Positions 7,224 through 15,178 of a DNA stretch of 64,000 bases are shown piece by piece (positions within the stretch are counted from its first letter, which is position 1; each line of letters starts with the position of its first letter). The stretch covers positions 496,001 through 560,000 of the forward strand of contig OY762251.1 in assembly GCA_963665395.2 (NCBI GenBank), in the 5' to 3' direction. The stretch is from Bin87 sp963665395 (GTDB lineage: Bacteria > Chloroflexota > Dehalococcoidia > Lucifugimonadales > UBA3495). The notes under the pieces are model-generated. The model did no database searches and was not told the DNA's origin. It was given only the letters and a program-made list of their open reading frames with translations. The translations under genes were made by a program, and so were the position numbers.

Positions 7224-8891
7224 TCAGTGCGCCACCGGGCTCGGCGAGAACCCGCCGTACCGCGGGTACTGCGAGCAGATGAACTCCAGGTACGACGGCT
7301 GCCCCGTCGCGTTGGCCGCCAGCGCCCGCTCCAGCGCCGGAACCACGTCCGACGGCTCGGTGACCCGTTCCGTGTACAGCCCCATCTCCGCGATGGCCCG
7401 AGACATATTCACGTCCTCCGGCCCCAGCACCCGGTGGGTGTAGGGGTCGTGTCCGTCGCCCCAGAACCCGGGGCCGTAGCCGGCGAACCCGCCGTTGGCT
7501 ACGTGCGCCACGGTGATGCCCAAACCTTGCCGCGCCGGAACCTCCAGGTTCCCCAGCATATAGCCCACGCCGGCGTCGCCCGTCACCGCCACCGCCTGCC
7601 GCTCCGGGTAGGCCAGCTTGGCCGCCATGGCCCCGGCCAGCCCGAACCCCAGCGTTGAGATGTTGCCCCAGCCCAGGAACCCCCGCGGTATCAGCGTGTC
7701 ATACACCGTGCTCAGCTGGTCCCGCGTGTTGCCGGAGTCGTGAGTCACAAAGGAGTTGTACGGGTCCAGTACCTTCATCATGTCCCCGAACACCCGGTAC
7801 GGATTGATCGGCGTGTCGCTGGACGCCATCGCCTCCCGGTAATCAGCCAGCCCGGCGTCCCGCGCCTCCCGCACTTCCGTCACTACGTTGCCGGCGGCCC
7901 GACCCGCGCCATCGGTGCGCCGTGATACCTCGTCGGTCAATGCCTGCAAGGTATATTTGGCGTCGCCCAGCACCGCGTGATGCGTCGGGAAGATGCGGTT
8001 CAGGTGGAAGTCGTCCAGGTTGCACTGGATGATGGTCTTCCCCGCCGCGTTGGGGATGCCGTGGGTGAACCGCCCCGGCGACAGGCTGCTGCCCACCGTC
8101 AGGATGACGTCGCTCTTGTTCAGGTACGCGATGGGATGCTCCCCGCGCACGCCCACGAACAGCGGGTGGTTCTCCGGAAACGCCCCCTTGGCCTTCAGCG
8201 TGGTAATCACCGGCGCGTTCAGCAGCTCGGCCAGCCCCACCAGCTCGGCGGACGCCCCGGCGTAGATGACCCCCTCGCCGGCGTAGATCAGCGGGTTGGC
8301 CGCGTCCAGCAGCAGGTCGATGGCCCGCGCCACGTCCGACGGGTCCGGCGCCGACTTGTACGCCCGCGTCGGAAAGTAGGGGTCGGCGGTTTCGTCATAG
8401 ACGCCGGCCGCGTTGGGCACCGCCAGCACTACGGGGCCGGGCCGCCCGCTGCGCAGCATGGAAAACGCCCGCCGCAGGAACTCCGGCGTCCGCTCCGGCC
8501 GGTCGATGTAGCCGAACCACTTGGTGACCGTCTTCAGGCTGCTGGTTACGTCAAACTGTGTATTCTCCGTGCTCCCCGCCGGCACGCCGTCGGTGATGCA
8601 CAGCATGGGCGAGTTGTCCTCAAACGCCTGCGCCAGCCCCGGATACGAGTACTGCAAACCCGCCCCGTTCACGCCCCCCTGCACCGTGCAGACGCCAATC
8701 CGCTCCCCGCCGGTAACCCGCGAGTAAGCGTCGGCCAGCGCCACGGCGTAGCGGTCGTCCCGCATCATAATCATGGGCACGCCCTCGCGCCCCAAAGCAT
8801 TATTCACCCGGCAAACCGGAAAAGTGGAAACCCACTCAACCCCCTCCTCCTTCAGGATGCGGGCAATGGAAGTGGCAACGTCAATGCTCAT
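7224..8891 (-). CDS. Thiamine pyrophosphate-binding enzyme (acetolactate synthase/decarboxylase-like)
   Basis: A 555-residue ThDP enzyme with the three-domain plan of the AHAS/benzoylformate decarboxylase family: N-terminal PYR domain (IARILKEEGVEWVSTFPVCR, then MRDDRYAVALADAYSR), a central domain (ANPLIYAGEGVIYAGA), and a C-terminal PP domain with VTGDAGVGYMLGNLE as the cofactor motif. The usual catalytic Glu of the PYR domain (RHE in relatives) is replaced here by RDD, so a standard acetolactate synthase reaction is unlikely; substrate unknown. The start at 8891 has a GAGG ribosome site; upstream in-frame codons are not conserved-looking. Confidence 0.88.
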   Translation of the reverse strand: MSIDVATSIARILKEEGVEWVSTFPVCRVNNALGREGVPMIMMRDDRYAVALADAYSRVTGGERIGVCTVQGGVNGAGLQYSYPGLAQAFEDNSPMLCITDGVPAGSTENTQFDVTSSLKTVTKWFGYIDRPERTPEFLRRAFSMLRSGRPGPVVLAVPNAAGVYDETADPYFPTRAYKSAPDPSDVARAIDLLLDAANPLIYAGEGVIYAGASAELVGLAELLNAPVITTLKAKGAFPENHPLFVGVRGEHPIAYLNKSDVILTVGSSLSPGRFTHGIPNAAGKTIIQCNLDDFHLNRIFPTHHAVLGDAKYTLQALTDEVSRRTDGAGRAAGNVVTEVREARDAGLADYREAMASSDTPINPYRVFGDMMKVLDPYNSFVTHDSGNTRDQLSTVYDTLIPRGFLGWGNISTLGFGLAGAMAAKLAYPERQAVAVTGDAGVGYMLGNLEVPARQGLGITVAHVANGGFAGYGPGFWGDGHDPYTHRVLGPEDVNMSRAIAEMGLYTERVTEPSDVVPALERALAANATGQPSYLEFICSQYPRYGGFSPSPVAH

Positions 8892-9076
8892 TTTCAAACC
8901 TCGTTGGGAATGCGTTTTAGAGGATTGTACCATTCCGCCCTTTGCCGGCCATGAAGCCAAAAATTGCTGACACTTGGCCGTTGACGCCGGCGCGCCGGCC
9001 CCTGCTACCATCGCCGTCAACGCAACAGCGCCGCCGCGCTCTGCGGAGCGCCGGCTATGCTACACTGGTGAAAAAT

Positions 9077-9481
9077 ATGACGGATGAGTGGTGGGAAGAA
9101 AGGCGGTGGCTGCGTCGTCACGCCATGGCCGCCCCCTTCGGGATTTTTGCGACCACGCTGCTGATAACATTCTGGCTGGAGCAGTGGCAATGGCACGGAC
9201 GCGACAGCTGGGGCTTAGTGTCGGAGCAAGTTGACCTGGGCACGGTGGTGTACGCCATGGCCGCCGTCCTGTTCGAACGAGGAGTAAGGCTTATGTTTTG
9301 GGCACTTGACGAAAGACGAAAGTGGCGCGCCCGCTGGCGTGCCGAAGCCCGCGAGGAGGGCCGGGCCGAAGGCCAGGCGGAAACAGCGCATCGCTACGAA
9401 AGCTGGCTGACCAAAGTGGCCGCGGAGAAGGACATCCCACTCGCCGAACTGCTCCCACCGCCGCGGGAGGATGAGCAATAA
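9077..9481 (+). CDS. Membrane-anchored charged coiled-coil protein
   Basis: A 134-residue protein with a cytosolic N-terminus rich in Trp and Arg, one clear membrane segment (AAPFGIFATTLLITFWL) and possibly a second (GTVVYAMAAVLFERGV), then a helical tail beginning MFWALDERRKWRARWRAEA. That tail is nearly repeated by the next gene. No family recognised. Its stop (TAA, 9479-9481) overlaps the following ATG by one base, and the next two genes lead straight into a DNA methyltransferase, so the three may be one transcription unit. Confidence 0.65.
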   Translation: MTDEWWEERRWLRRHAMAAPFGIFATTLLITFWLEQWQWHGRDSWGLVSEQVDLGTVVYAMAAVLFERGVRLMFWALDERRKWRARWRAEAREEGRAEGQAETAHRYESWLTKVAAEKDIPLAELLPPPREDEQ

Positions 9482-9720
9482 TGTTTTGGGCCCTGGAAGA
9501 AAGACGAAAATGGCGAGCCAAGTGGCGCGCTGAAGCCTACGCCGAAGGGTATGTTGAGGGCTACGCTCTGGGCCATGCCGAATGTCATGCCGAGAGACGC
9601 ACCGAGTGCAGCCCTGAGTGCTACGCTGAAACCAAGCGTAGCATAGACGCGAAACTGCAACGCATTGCCGAAGATGCACGCAAGCAGGGCATGAAGCTGA
9701 TCGACCTGCCGCAGCATTAG
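9481..9720 (+). CDS. Small helical protein, partial duplicate of the preceding gene's tail
   Basis: A 79-residue protein that starts MFWALEERRKWRAKWRAEAY, matching the C-terminal tail of the upstream protein (MFWALDERRKWRARWRAEAR) at 17 of 20 positions. The remainder is a Glu/Ala/His/Cys-rich helix (four Cys) ending in DLPQH. It looks like the product of a partial tandem duplication. Start and stop are tightly packed: one-base overlap upstream, two bases before the methyltransferase start. Function unknown. Confidence 0.6.
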   Translation: MFWALEERRKWRAKWRAEAYAEGYVEGYALGHAECHAERRTECSPECYAETKRSIDAKLQRIAEDARKQGMKLIDLPQH

Positions 9721-9722
9721 CC

Positions 9723-12719
9723 ATGGCCTCCCAGCGCCCCCGACACAGCGAACCCAGCGCCAACAACGAGCTTGGCGACCTGCTGCGGGCCATGCTGGCC
9801 GGCTGCCTGGTGCGCTCCGAGAATACCCAGCTGATCGAGGGACGCCCCGGCCTACAACTGGACAACCTGGTTACCGCCGCCGACCGCGCCCCGGTGGTGG
9901 TCGAAGCCGAGTACGAAGCTTCCGGCAACGCCGAAGGCGACGCATCCGCCCGCCTGGGCCTGCCCGTGGTGGACGAGATCCACCCCATCGAGGCCGCCAT
10001 CGCCCTGCGCTATCCCGATACCGTCCGCTTTGCCGACAACCTGCGCGACGCCCTGACCGCCGCCCGCCTCTCCTACGCCGTGCTGTATCAGGACGGCCGC
10101 CGCTTTCCCGAATCCGGCTGGCTGCAAGGCGGGGTTGCCGACCTGGCCGATCTGATTCGCCTGGAGTCGGTGCCCCAGCAGGCGGTGGACGCCGCCGCCA
10201 ACGCCCTGCAACAGGGCATCGACCGCGTTTCAACCATACTGGACGACCTGGACGCCCGCCGTCCCCGGGTCACCGCCGAAATCGCCGGCCTGCTGGGCAT
10301 GGTCAACGTGCCCCAGACCCGCCGCATGGCCGTGGCCATCATCGCCAACGCCATGGTCTTCCACGAGCGCATCGCCGGAACCCATGACGGCATCCCCATC
10401 CTGCGCCACACTTGCGGGCCGGACGTAGCCACTCCCCAGGATGCCACCCTGTCCGCCTGGCAAAGCATCCTGGAAATCAACTACTGGCCCATCTTCGCCA
10501 TCGGCAAGGACATCCTGGAACAGCTGCCCATGGAGCCGGCGGCCCGCGTCCTCCGCACCCTCTACGCCACCGTCGGCGAAGTCCAGCAGGCCGGCGTGGA
10601 CAACGCCCACGACCTCACCGGCCGCGTCTTCCAACGCCTCATCGCCGACCGCAAGTACCTTGCCACCTTCTACACCCTGCCGGCGTCAGCGGCCCTGCTG
10701 GCCCGGTTGGCGGTGGCGAAACTTTCCACTCCCGTAGGGGCGAATAATTATTCGCCCCTACACGGTACGGACGAACGGCCCTTCGACTGGGCCAACCCCC
10801 ACGCCATCGCCCAACTCCGCGTCGGCGACTTCGCCTGCGGCACCGGCGCCCTGCTCTCCGCCGTGTACGAGCAGATCGCCGCCCGACACGAGCGCGCCGG
10901 CGGCGACTCCGCCAAACTGCATCCCGCCATGATGGAGGAAGTCCTCTACGGCTGCGACGTGATGCCCTCGGCCGCCCACATCACCAGCGCCACCCTGTCC
11001 GGCGCCCAGCCCACCGTCGGCTACGGCAAGTCCCGCATCTACACCATGCCCTACGGACGCCAGCCCGACGGCAGCGTCAAAATCGGCTCCCTGGAAGGGC
11101 TGGCCGGCGACAGCCAACTGGTGATGATCAACACCAGCGACCCCGCCCGCCGCACCGGCAGCGCCGGCGAGGAAACCGTCGCCCATATGCTGGTGGAGAT
11201 TCCCGACGATTACTTTGACCTGGTGATAATGAACCCGCCCTTTACGCGGGCCGGTTCCGATTGGGAAGGGAGCAGCCGGAATGAGGATTACGTCAAGCAA
11301 TTCCGAGGATTGGCCACCGACTTGGATACCCAGAAGGACATGGCTAGGCGGCTGAGCCAATTTACCAAAGGAACCTGCTATCACGGATATGCCGGAATAG
11401 CATCAGCCTTTGTCGCTTTGGGAGACCGCAAGATTAAACCCGGCGGCGTGCTGGCGCTGGTGTTGCCCCTGTCCGCGGCGGCGGGCCTGTCCTGGCAGGG
11501 TTTCCGGCAACTGCTGGCCGACAACTACACTGACCTGGAAGTATTGAGTATCGCGGCCAACGGCAATGATATGTCCTTTTCGTCAGACACCGGAATGGCG
11601 GAGTGTCTGGTCGTCGCCCGCAAAACCGACCCAAACCGCCATCCCGACACCCCAAGCCGTCGTTCCCGCGAAAGCGGGAACCCAGGCCCCGCCATCCGCT
11701 TTACCTCCCTCCGCAATCGCCCGGCCGGCTTCGCCCAGGCCGCCGCAATGGCGACAAATATCGCCGTCCAGGATTCCATCCGCGGCATCACCGACGGCCC
11801 CTATGGCGGCGCGCAGTTGACCATCGGCGACGACTTGGCCGGCGAAATGCTGGCCGCTCCGCAATCCGGCGATGGCGAACATTGGGGCAGTGTCCGTTTG
11901 TTGGATTACTCCCTGGCTCAAACTGCCTATGCCCTTGCAGAATCTAAACTGTGGCTGCCCGGGCAAGCCGCGCCGGTTACGCTGCCTATTGCGCCGTTGA
12001 CCAAAATCGGCAATCGAGGTTGGCACGACATAAATATCGCTGGTTCCAAAGCCCCGTTCACCAAAATTGCGCCCAGTCCGACAGCAACCTATCCTTCCCT
12101 GTGGAACCACGACGCCAAGCAGGAAACCCGCATCGTCTGCCAACCCGATTCGCAGTTGCAGGTGCGGCAGGGCATGGAGAGCAAAGCGGCGGAAGTTTGG
12201 ACAACCGCCAGCCGCGCCCATCTGAATCGTGATTTCACATTCGGCTCACAGCCTCTTTGCGTAGCGTTCACCGAGCAGGAATCTATTGGCGGCAGGGTAT
12301 GGCCCAACGTCAGTTTTGACGACAAGCGTTTTGACTATGCCTTTGCGATCTGGGGCAACAGCACGTTGGGCCTGCTGTCATACTGGTGGCACGCCAGCCG
12401 CCAGCAGTCCAGCAAGGCAGGCATGACCGTTAGCGCCGCCGAATCGCTGCCCGTACTCGACCTGCGGACGCTGACCGACGCCCAACTAGCCATCGCCGCA
12501 ACCATCTTCAACGACTTCCGCGCCCAAGACCTCCAGCCCGCCTACCTGGCCGACGCCGACCCCAACCGCGCCCTGCTGGACCGCCGCGTGGTGTGCGACC
12601 TGCTGGGCTTTGATGATACAATCTACCAAGCCGTCCGCCGGCTCTCCGCCAAATGGACCGCCGAGCCCAGCGTGCACGGGGGCAAGCGGCGGCCGCGGGG
12701 CGCGGGGCTGGCGGTTTGA
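9723..12719 (+). CDS. Large N6-adenine-type DNA methyltransferase with two in-frame repeat insertions
   Basis: A 998-residue protein. After a ~320-residue N-terminal domain, the methyltransferase core shows the SAM motif FACGTGALL (~residue 370) and the catalytic NPPF (~503), followed by a C-terminal region that could recognise DNA or act as a specificity domain. This is the architecture of type I/IIG-like methylases; no separate restriction or specificity gene is adjacent. Two dispersed repeats are translated in frame: a 28-bp palindrome (bases 10734-10761, giving VGANNYSPL) and a REP-like repeat (11657-11685, giving RRSRESGNP). Both fall between recognisable blocks, so the protein may still be active. 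Confidence 0.88.
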   Translation: MASQRPRHSEPSANNELGDLLRAMLAGCLVRSENTQLIEGRPGLQLDNLVTAADRAPVVVEAEYEASGNAEGDASARLGLPVVDEIHPIEAAIALRYPDTVRFADNLRDALTAARLSYAVLYQDGRRFPESGWLQGGVADLADLIRLESVPQQAVDAAANALQQGIDRVSTILDDLDARRPRVTAEIAGLLGMVNVPQTRRMAVAIIANAMVFHERIAGTHDGIPILRHTCGPDVATPQDATLSAWQSILEINYWPIFAIGKDILEQLPMEPAARVLRTLYATVGEVQQAGVDNAHDLTGRVFQRLIADRKYLATFYTLPASAALLARLAVAKLSTPVGANNYSPLHGTDERPFDWANPHAIAQLRVGDFACGTGALLSAVYEQIAARHERAGGDSAKLHPAMMEEVLYGCDVMPSAAHITSATLSGAQPTVGYGKSRIYTMPYGRQPDGSVKIGSLEGLAGDSQLVMINTSDPARRTGSAGEETVAHMLVEIPDDYFDLVIMNPPFTRAGSDWEGSSRNEDYVKQFRGLATDLDTQKDMARRLSQFTKGTCYHGYAGIASAFVALGDRKIKPGGVLALVLPLSAAAGLSWQGFRQLLADNYTDLEVLSIAANGNDMSFSSDTGMAECLVVARKTDPNRHPDTPSRRSRESGNPGPAIRFTSLRNRPAGFAQAAAMATNIAVQDSIRGITDGPYGGAQLTIGDDLAGEMLAAPQSGDGEHWGSVRLLDYSLAQTAYALAESKLWLPGQAAPVTLPIAPLTKIGNRGWHDINIAGSKAPFTKIAPSPTATYPSLWNHDAKQETRIVCQPDSQLQVRQGMESKAAEVWTTASRAHLNRDFTFGSQPLCVAFTEQESIGGRVWPNVSFDDKRFDYAFAIWGNSTLGLLSYWWHASRQQSSKAGMTVSAAESLPVLDLRTLTDAQLAIAATIFNDFRAQDLQPAYLADADPNRALLDRRVVCDLLGFDDTIYQAVRRLSAKWTAEPSVHGGKRRPRGAGLAV
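10734..10761. repeat. 28-bp perfect palindrome inside the methyltransferase gene
   Basis: Same family as 7183-7210, arms GTAGGGGCGAATAA. It is read in frame as VGANNYSPL at about residues 338-346, just before the SAM-binding motif. Confidence 0.9.
11657..11685. repeat. REP-like palindromic repeat inside the methyltransferase gene
   Basis: GTTCCCGC (11662-11669) and GCGGGAAC (11674-11681) form a stem around GAAA. It is read in frame as RRSRESGNP, a peptide typical of translated copies of this widespread repeat. Confidence 0.85.
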
Positions 12720-12766
12720 CGCCAAGCAATCGTTGACAATAGTCAATTAGACAAGGAGACTGTGTC

Positions 12767-13003
12767 ATGGCAAACTATTTCTACTTGGATGTAGGAAGAC
12801 GAAACCACCAGAAGCACGAAATTCATCAATGGCCGGCGTGCGTTCCAACTACGAAGAATAGACGCCCCTTTACTTGCCAGAAGGGAGAACAAGTCAGAGG
12901 AAATGCACGGGAGAGCCTTAAGAAAGGCTGCCCTATACTGGGTTGCAAAAGCACTGATTTCAATTGCAACCGTAGGGTCAGCCTTTGCGAAAATTGTTTC
13001 TGA
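12767..13003 (+). CDS. Small cysteine-containing hypothetical protein
   Basis: A 78-residue ORF with a good ribosome site (AAGGAG, about 10 bases before the ATG). It begins MANYFYLDVGRR and has six cysteines, ending CENCF. The N-terminus resembles small proteins that start MANYY and contain a HEVH-type segment (here HEIHQWPAC), but the rest does not follow that family well and a frameshift cannot be excluded. Function unknown. The following ~210 bases hold only repeat-like sequence. Confidence 0.45.
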   Translation: MANYFYLDVGRRNHQKHEIHQWPACVPTTKNRRPFTCQKGEQVRGNARESLKKGCPILGCKSTDFNCNRRVSLCENCF

Positions 13004-13128
13004 TCGCAGTAGAAGCGTTACTGTCGTTCTCTGCAACCAGAGTGGCATAAAAGCCCCGGGGCGCAACCGGCCAGGCCCTCAAAGCCTAGCCCACCGCGCC
13101 AGTCGTCGGGCTGCTATCCCCACGGCAA

Positions 13129-13200
13129 GCGCGGCCACCGCCGCCCCACGGCCCCAATCCTGTCCATCCGCAAAATCCCGAAAATCCCGCTGCTGACATT
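13129..13200. repeat. Dispersed intergenic repeat (CCCCAATCC...AAAATCCCG type)
   Basis: The stretch with ACGGCCCCAATCC, CCATCCGCAAAATCCCG and a terminal CTGACA recurs at 14147-14190 and 17048-17104, and in reverse complement near 31165-31225. Confidence 0.6.
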
Positions 13201-13217
13201 TCCCCACCGCCGGCATC

Positions 13218-14021
13218 TCAGCTCCATCGCTGTGGTTTAGCGATGGCATAACCGTCGGGCTTCATGACGGGGTCCGGGAGCTGATTGCGGCGCAGAGCAT
13301 CGCGCCCGATGTGGAAACTCCCAGAGGCGACCCGTCGCAATTCTTTGGAAACGCCCTTTGGCGGGAAAGCGACGAGGATCGGTTTGTTGGCATACCGACT
13401 GCGGACGGCGCTGATTGGGCCGGACCGGTCGCTGTCGGCTGATATGACGATTGCAGTGTCAAAAAGGTTGTCCTGCGCGTCATTTAGCAACGCCACGGCG
13501 ATGTTCACGTCGGTCATCTTCTCCTCGTAAGACGGAATTGACGCTCCGCACCGCGGGCAAACCCGGGTCGTCGGTAAATGGTATCCGTAGTGTATGGACA
13601 GGCAGGGCAGGGTGTCCAATGCTTGCAGATAGGCATCTTGGCGAGTGTGTCGGTCAGGGTCAGCAGGGTTTGGGGCAAACTTGGCCGTAAAGTACCTGAC
13701 TGCCGCCAGCGACTGGTCGCCGCGCAACAGGCTTTGTGACATCCGGCGCAGGTCAAGCCAGTAGTAACGTCGCCACCCGGCCTCCCGGAGTCCATAGTAC
13801 AAATTAAGCCCGTCAACGTACATCACCACCCGCCGCGGCGACAGGACGATTGCAAAGTCGGCGGAACCTCCTGATCCGCTCATCCTGAGCTTGTCGAAGG
13901 ATGGCTTGACCAGAGTAGCGCGTGGTTCGACAGGCTCACCATGAGCGGAGGTACAAGGACTTTGCAATCGTCCTGGCCGCGGCGATAGGCTGGTTATGAT
14001 TCTGGAATCGGCGTTTGACAT
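13218..14021 (-). CDS. NYN-domain (LabA-like) protein carrying a translated miniature element
   Basis: An NYN-domain protein, a PIN-like nuclease fold found in RNA-processing and stress proteins. The core starts at MYVDGLNLYYGL (base 13823); other signatures are CPRCGASIPSYEEKMTDVNI and ISADSDRSGPI with conserved acidic residues, plus a C-P-x-C pair. Upstream, a 134-bp inverted-repeat element with a 10-bp target duplication (13842-13975) sits between residues ~14 and ~62. Element plus duplication is 144 bp, so the frame stays open from ATG 14021. The ancestral gene probably ran MSNADSRIITSLSPRR straight into VVMYVDG. Whether translation now starts at 14021 or at 13823 cannot be decided; neither has a strong ribosome site. 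Confidence 0.8.
   Translation of the reverse strand: MSNADSRIITSLSPRPGRLQSPCTSAHGEPVEPRATLVKPSFDKLRMSGSGGSADFAIVLSPRRVVMYVDGLNLYYGLREAGWRRYYWLDLRRMSQSLLRGDQSLAAVRYFTAKFAPNPADPDRHTRQDAYLQALDTLPCLSIHYGYHLPTTRVCPRCGASIPSYEEKMTDVNIAVALLNDAQDNLFDTAIVISADSDRSGPISAVRSRYANKPILVAFPPKGVSKELRRVASGSFHIGRDALRRNQLPDPVMKPDGYAIAKPQRWS
13842..13975. mobile_element. Miniature inverted-repeat element, family A, copy 1
   Basis: Perfect 18-bp terminal inverted repeats, CAGGACGATTGCAAAGTC (13842-13859) and its complement (13958-13975), flanked by an exact 10-bp direct repeat GCCGCGGCGA (13832-13841 and 13976-13985). The inside carries the inverted pair around CCGCTCATCCTGAGC and CTCACCATGAGCGG. It codes for nothing of its own. 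Copy 2 is at 24352-24483. Confidence 0.9.
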
Positions 14022-14045
14022 ACGGCCCCCACACCGGTATATTTA

Positions 14046-14190
14046 GCCCACCCTCCAGTGGCTGACGCCGCTGGCCCGACGCCCCCTGCAAGGAGGCGTC
14101 TTCTTTTATATCACCCGCGGCCACCTCCGCTAACTGCCCATGCCCCACGGCCCCAATCCAGCCCATCCGCAAAATCTCGCTTCTGACAAT
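14046..14190. repeat. Intergenic repeat with terminator-like hairpin, copy 1
   Basis: Contains a hairpin (14078-14100, GACGCC pairing with GGCGTC, plus inner CCT/AGG) followed by TTCTTTT, the form of a rho-independent terminator on the plus strand. The same ~140-bp block recurs at 16949-17104 with minor differences. Confidence 0.65.
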
Positions 14191-14232
14191 CCCCCACCGG
14201 GAGCGAACGCCGCCCCAGGTGAGAGGCTGAAG

Positions 14233-14868
14233 ATGCGCAAGGATACCGTAAACATATTGCTGGTTGCTGTCATTATTGCCTGTGTTGGAACCCTCGTTGC
14301 CAGCTTCATAGTTGATGTCGGCTGGCCTGTGGCGGGTGTTGAATCCGTCGCCAACATTGTGCAGGCGATTGCCGCCGCCGCTGCCGTCGGACTGGGCGCT
14401 GCGTTCGCCTACCGCAACTCCGTTTTGTTTCGCACGTTTGAGACGTATATCAATATCTCTCACGCTGTTTCTCATCGCAATATCGGCGCTTCCTACGTCC
14501 ACGTTTCGGTGGTGGCAACGCTGTACAACAGTTCCAGAGTGAAAGTCGCCATCACTGAAGGTTTCTTCCAATTACTGCAAGTTTCGCCAACAGACGATGA
14601 CGACATAACGACGCTGTACGCTCAGGCATTCCCTGGTGACGAAATCGGCGAGATGTTCGACATTCAATGGCCGGTAATACATCAACTCCCTTTCCACTCC
14701 CATACGGATAGATTGGTGATTGAGCCGGGCCAATCGCACTCGGAAATCGTTGAGTTCATTGTTGAAACGGGAACAAGGTCTGTGCTAGTGTATTCTTACT
14801 TTGCAAACGCAATGGCAAGTGAGGATACGGTCTCGGCGTCGGGTTGGGACCGTACGACATCATTGTGA
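14233..14868 (+). CDS. Membrane protein of unknown function
   Basis: A 211-residue protein with two N-terminal membrane segments (ILLVAVIIACVGTLVASFIV and VANIVQAIAAAAAVGLGAAF) followed by a ~150-residue soluble domain that looks beta-rich (SYVHVSVVATLYNSSRVKV, RLVIEPGQSHSEIVEFIV), possibly an immunoglobulin-like sandwich. No family recognised. ATG at 14233 directly follows a purine-rich GGCTGAAG; upstream in-frame codons overlap the repeat and are unlikely to be translated. Confidence 0.6.
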   Translation: MRKDTVNILLVAVIIACVGTLVASFIVDVGWPVAGVESVANIVQAIAAAAAVGLGAAFAYRNSVLFRTFETYINISHAVSHRNIGASYVHVSVVATLYNSSRVKVAITEGFFQLLQVSPTDDDDITTLYAQAFPGDEIGEMFDIQWPVIHQLPFHSHTDRLVIEPGQSHSEIVEFIVETGTRSVLVYSYFANAMASEDTVSASGWDRTTSL

Positions 14869-14901
14869 GCGAATGAGTCAGACCTCGACCGGAGATACAT
14901 T

Positions 14902-15111
14902 ATGTTTTTCAAGAAAAAACGCTCACGTTCGACCTCGGGTGAATCAGCCTCGCCCAAAAAGGTGATAGGTAAAAGATTCAGCGGAACCAGGCCCCGACAA
15001 GTCGGTGAATGCCCTTGGGAACCGGGCCAGATTCCAGGCGGCAAAATCCCGTATCACATGAAGCCGTCCGTGCGCGCCAAAGCCAAAGCCGCCGCCGTCC
15101 AATCTGAGTAA
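14902..15111 (+). CDS. Small basic hypothetical protein
   Basis: A 69-residue basic ORF starting MFFKKKRSRSTSGES, with GGAG placed eight bases before the ATG. It follows the membrane protein by 33 bases and may be co-transcribed. No similarity recognised and no membrane segment; the call rests on ribosome site and spacing only. Confidence 0.45.
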   Translation: MFFKKKRSRSTSGESASPKKVIGKRFSGTRPRQVGECPWEPGQIPGGKIPYHMKPSVRAKAKAAAVQSE

Positions 15112-15178
15112 CGTGATGAAGCCCTCTACCGCTGACCTAGCCAACCGGCGCCCCCACCCGGCCCGTTATCGCAGTAAT

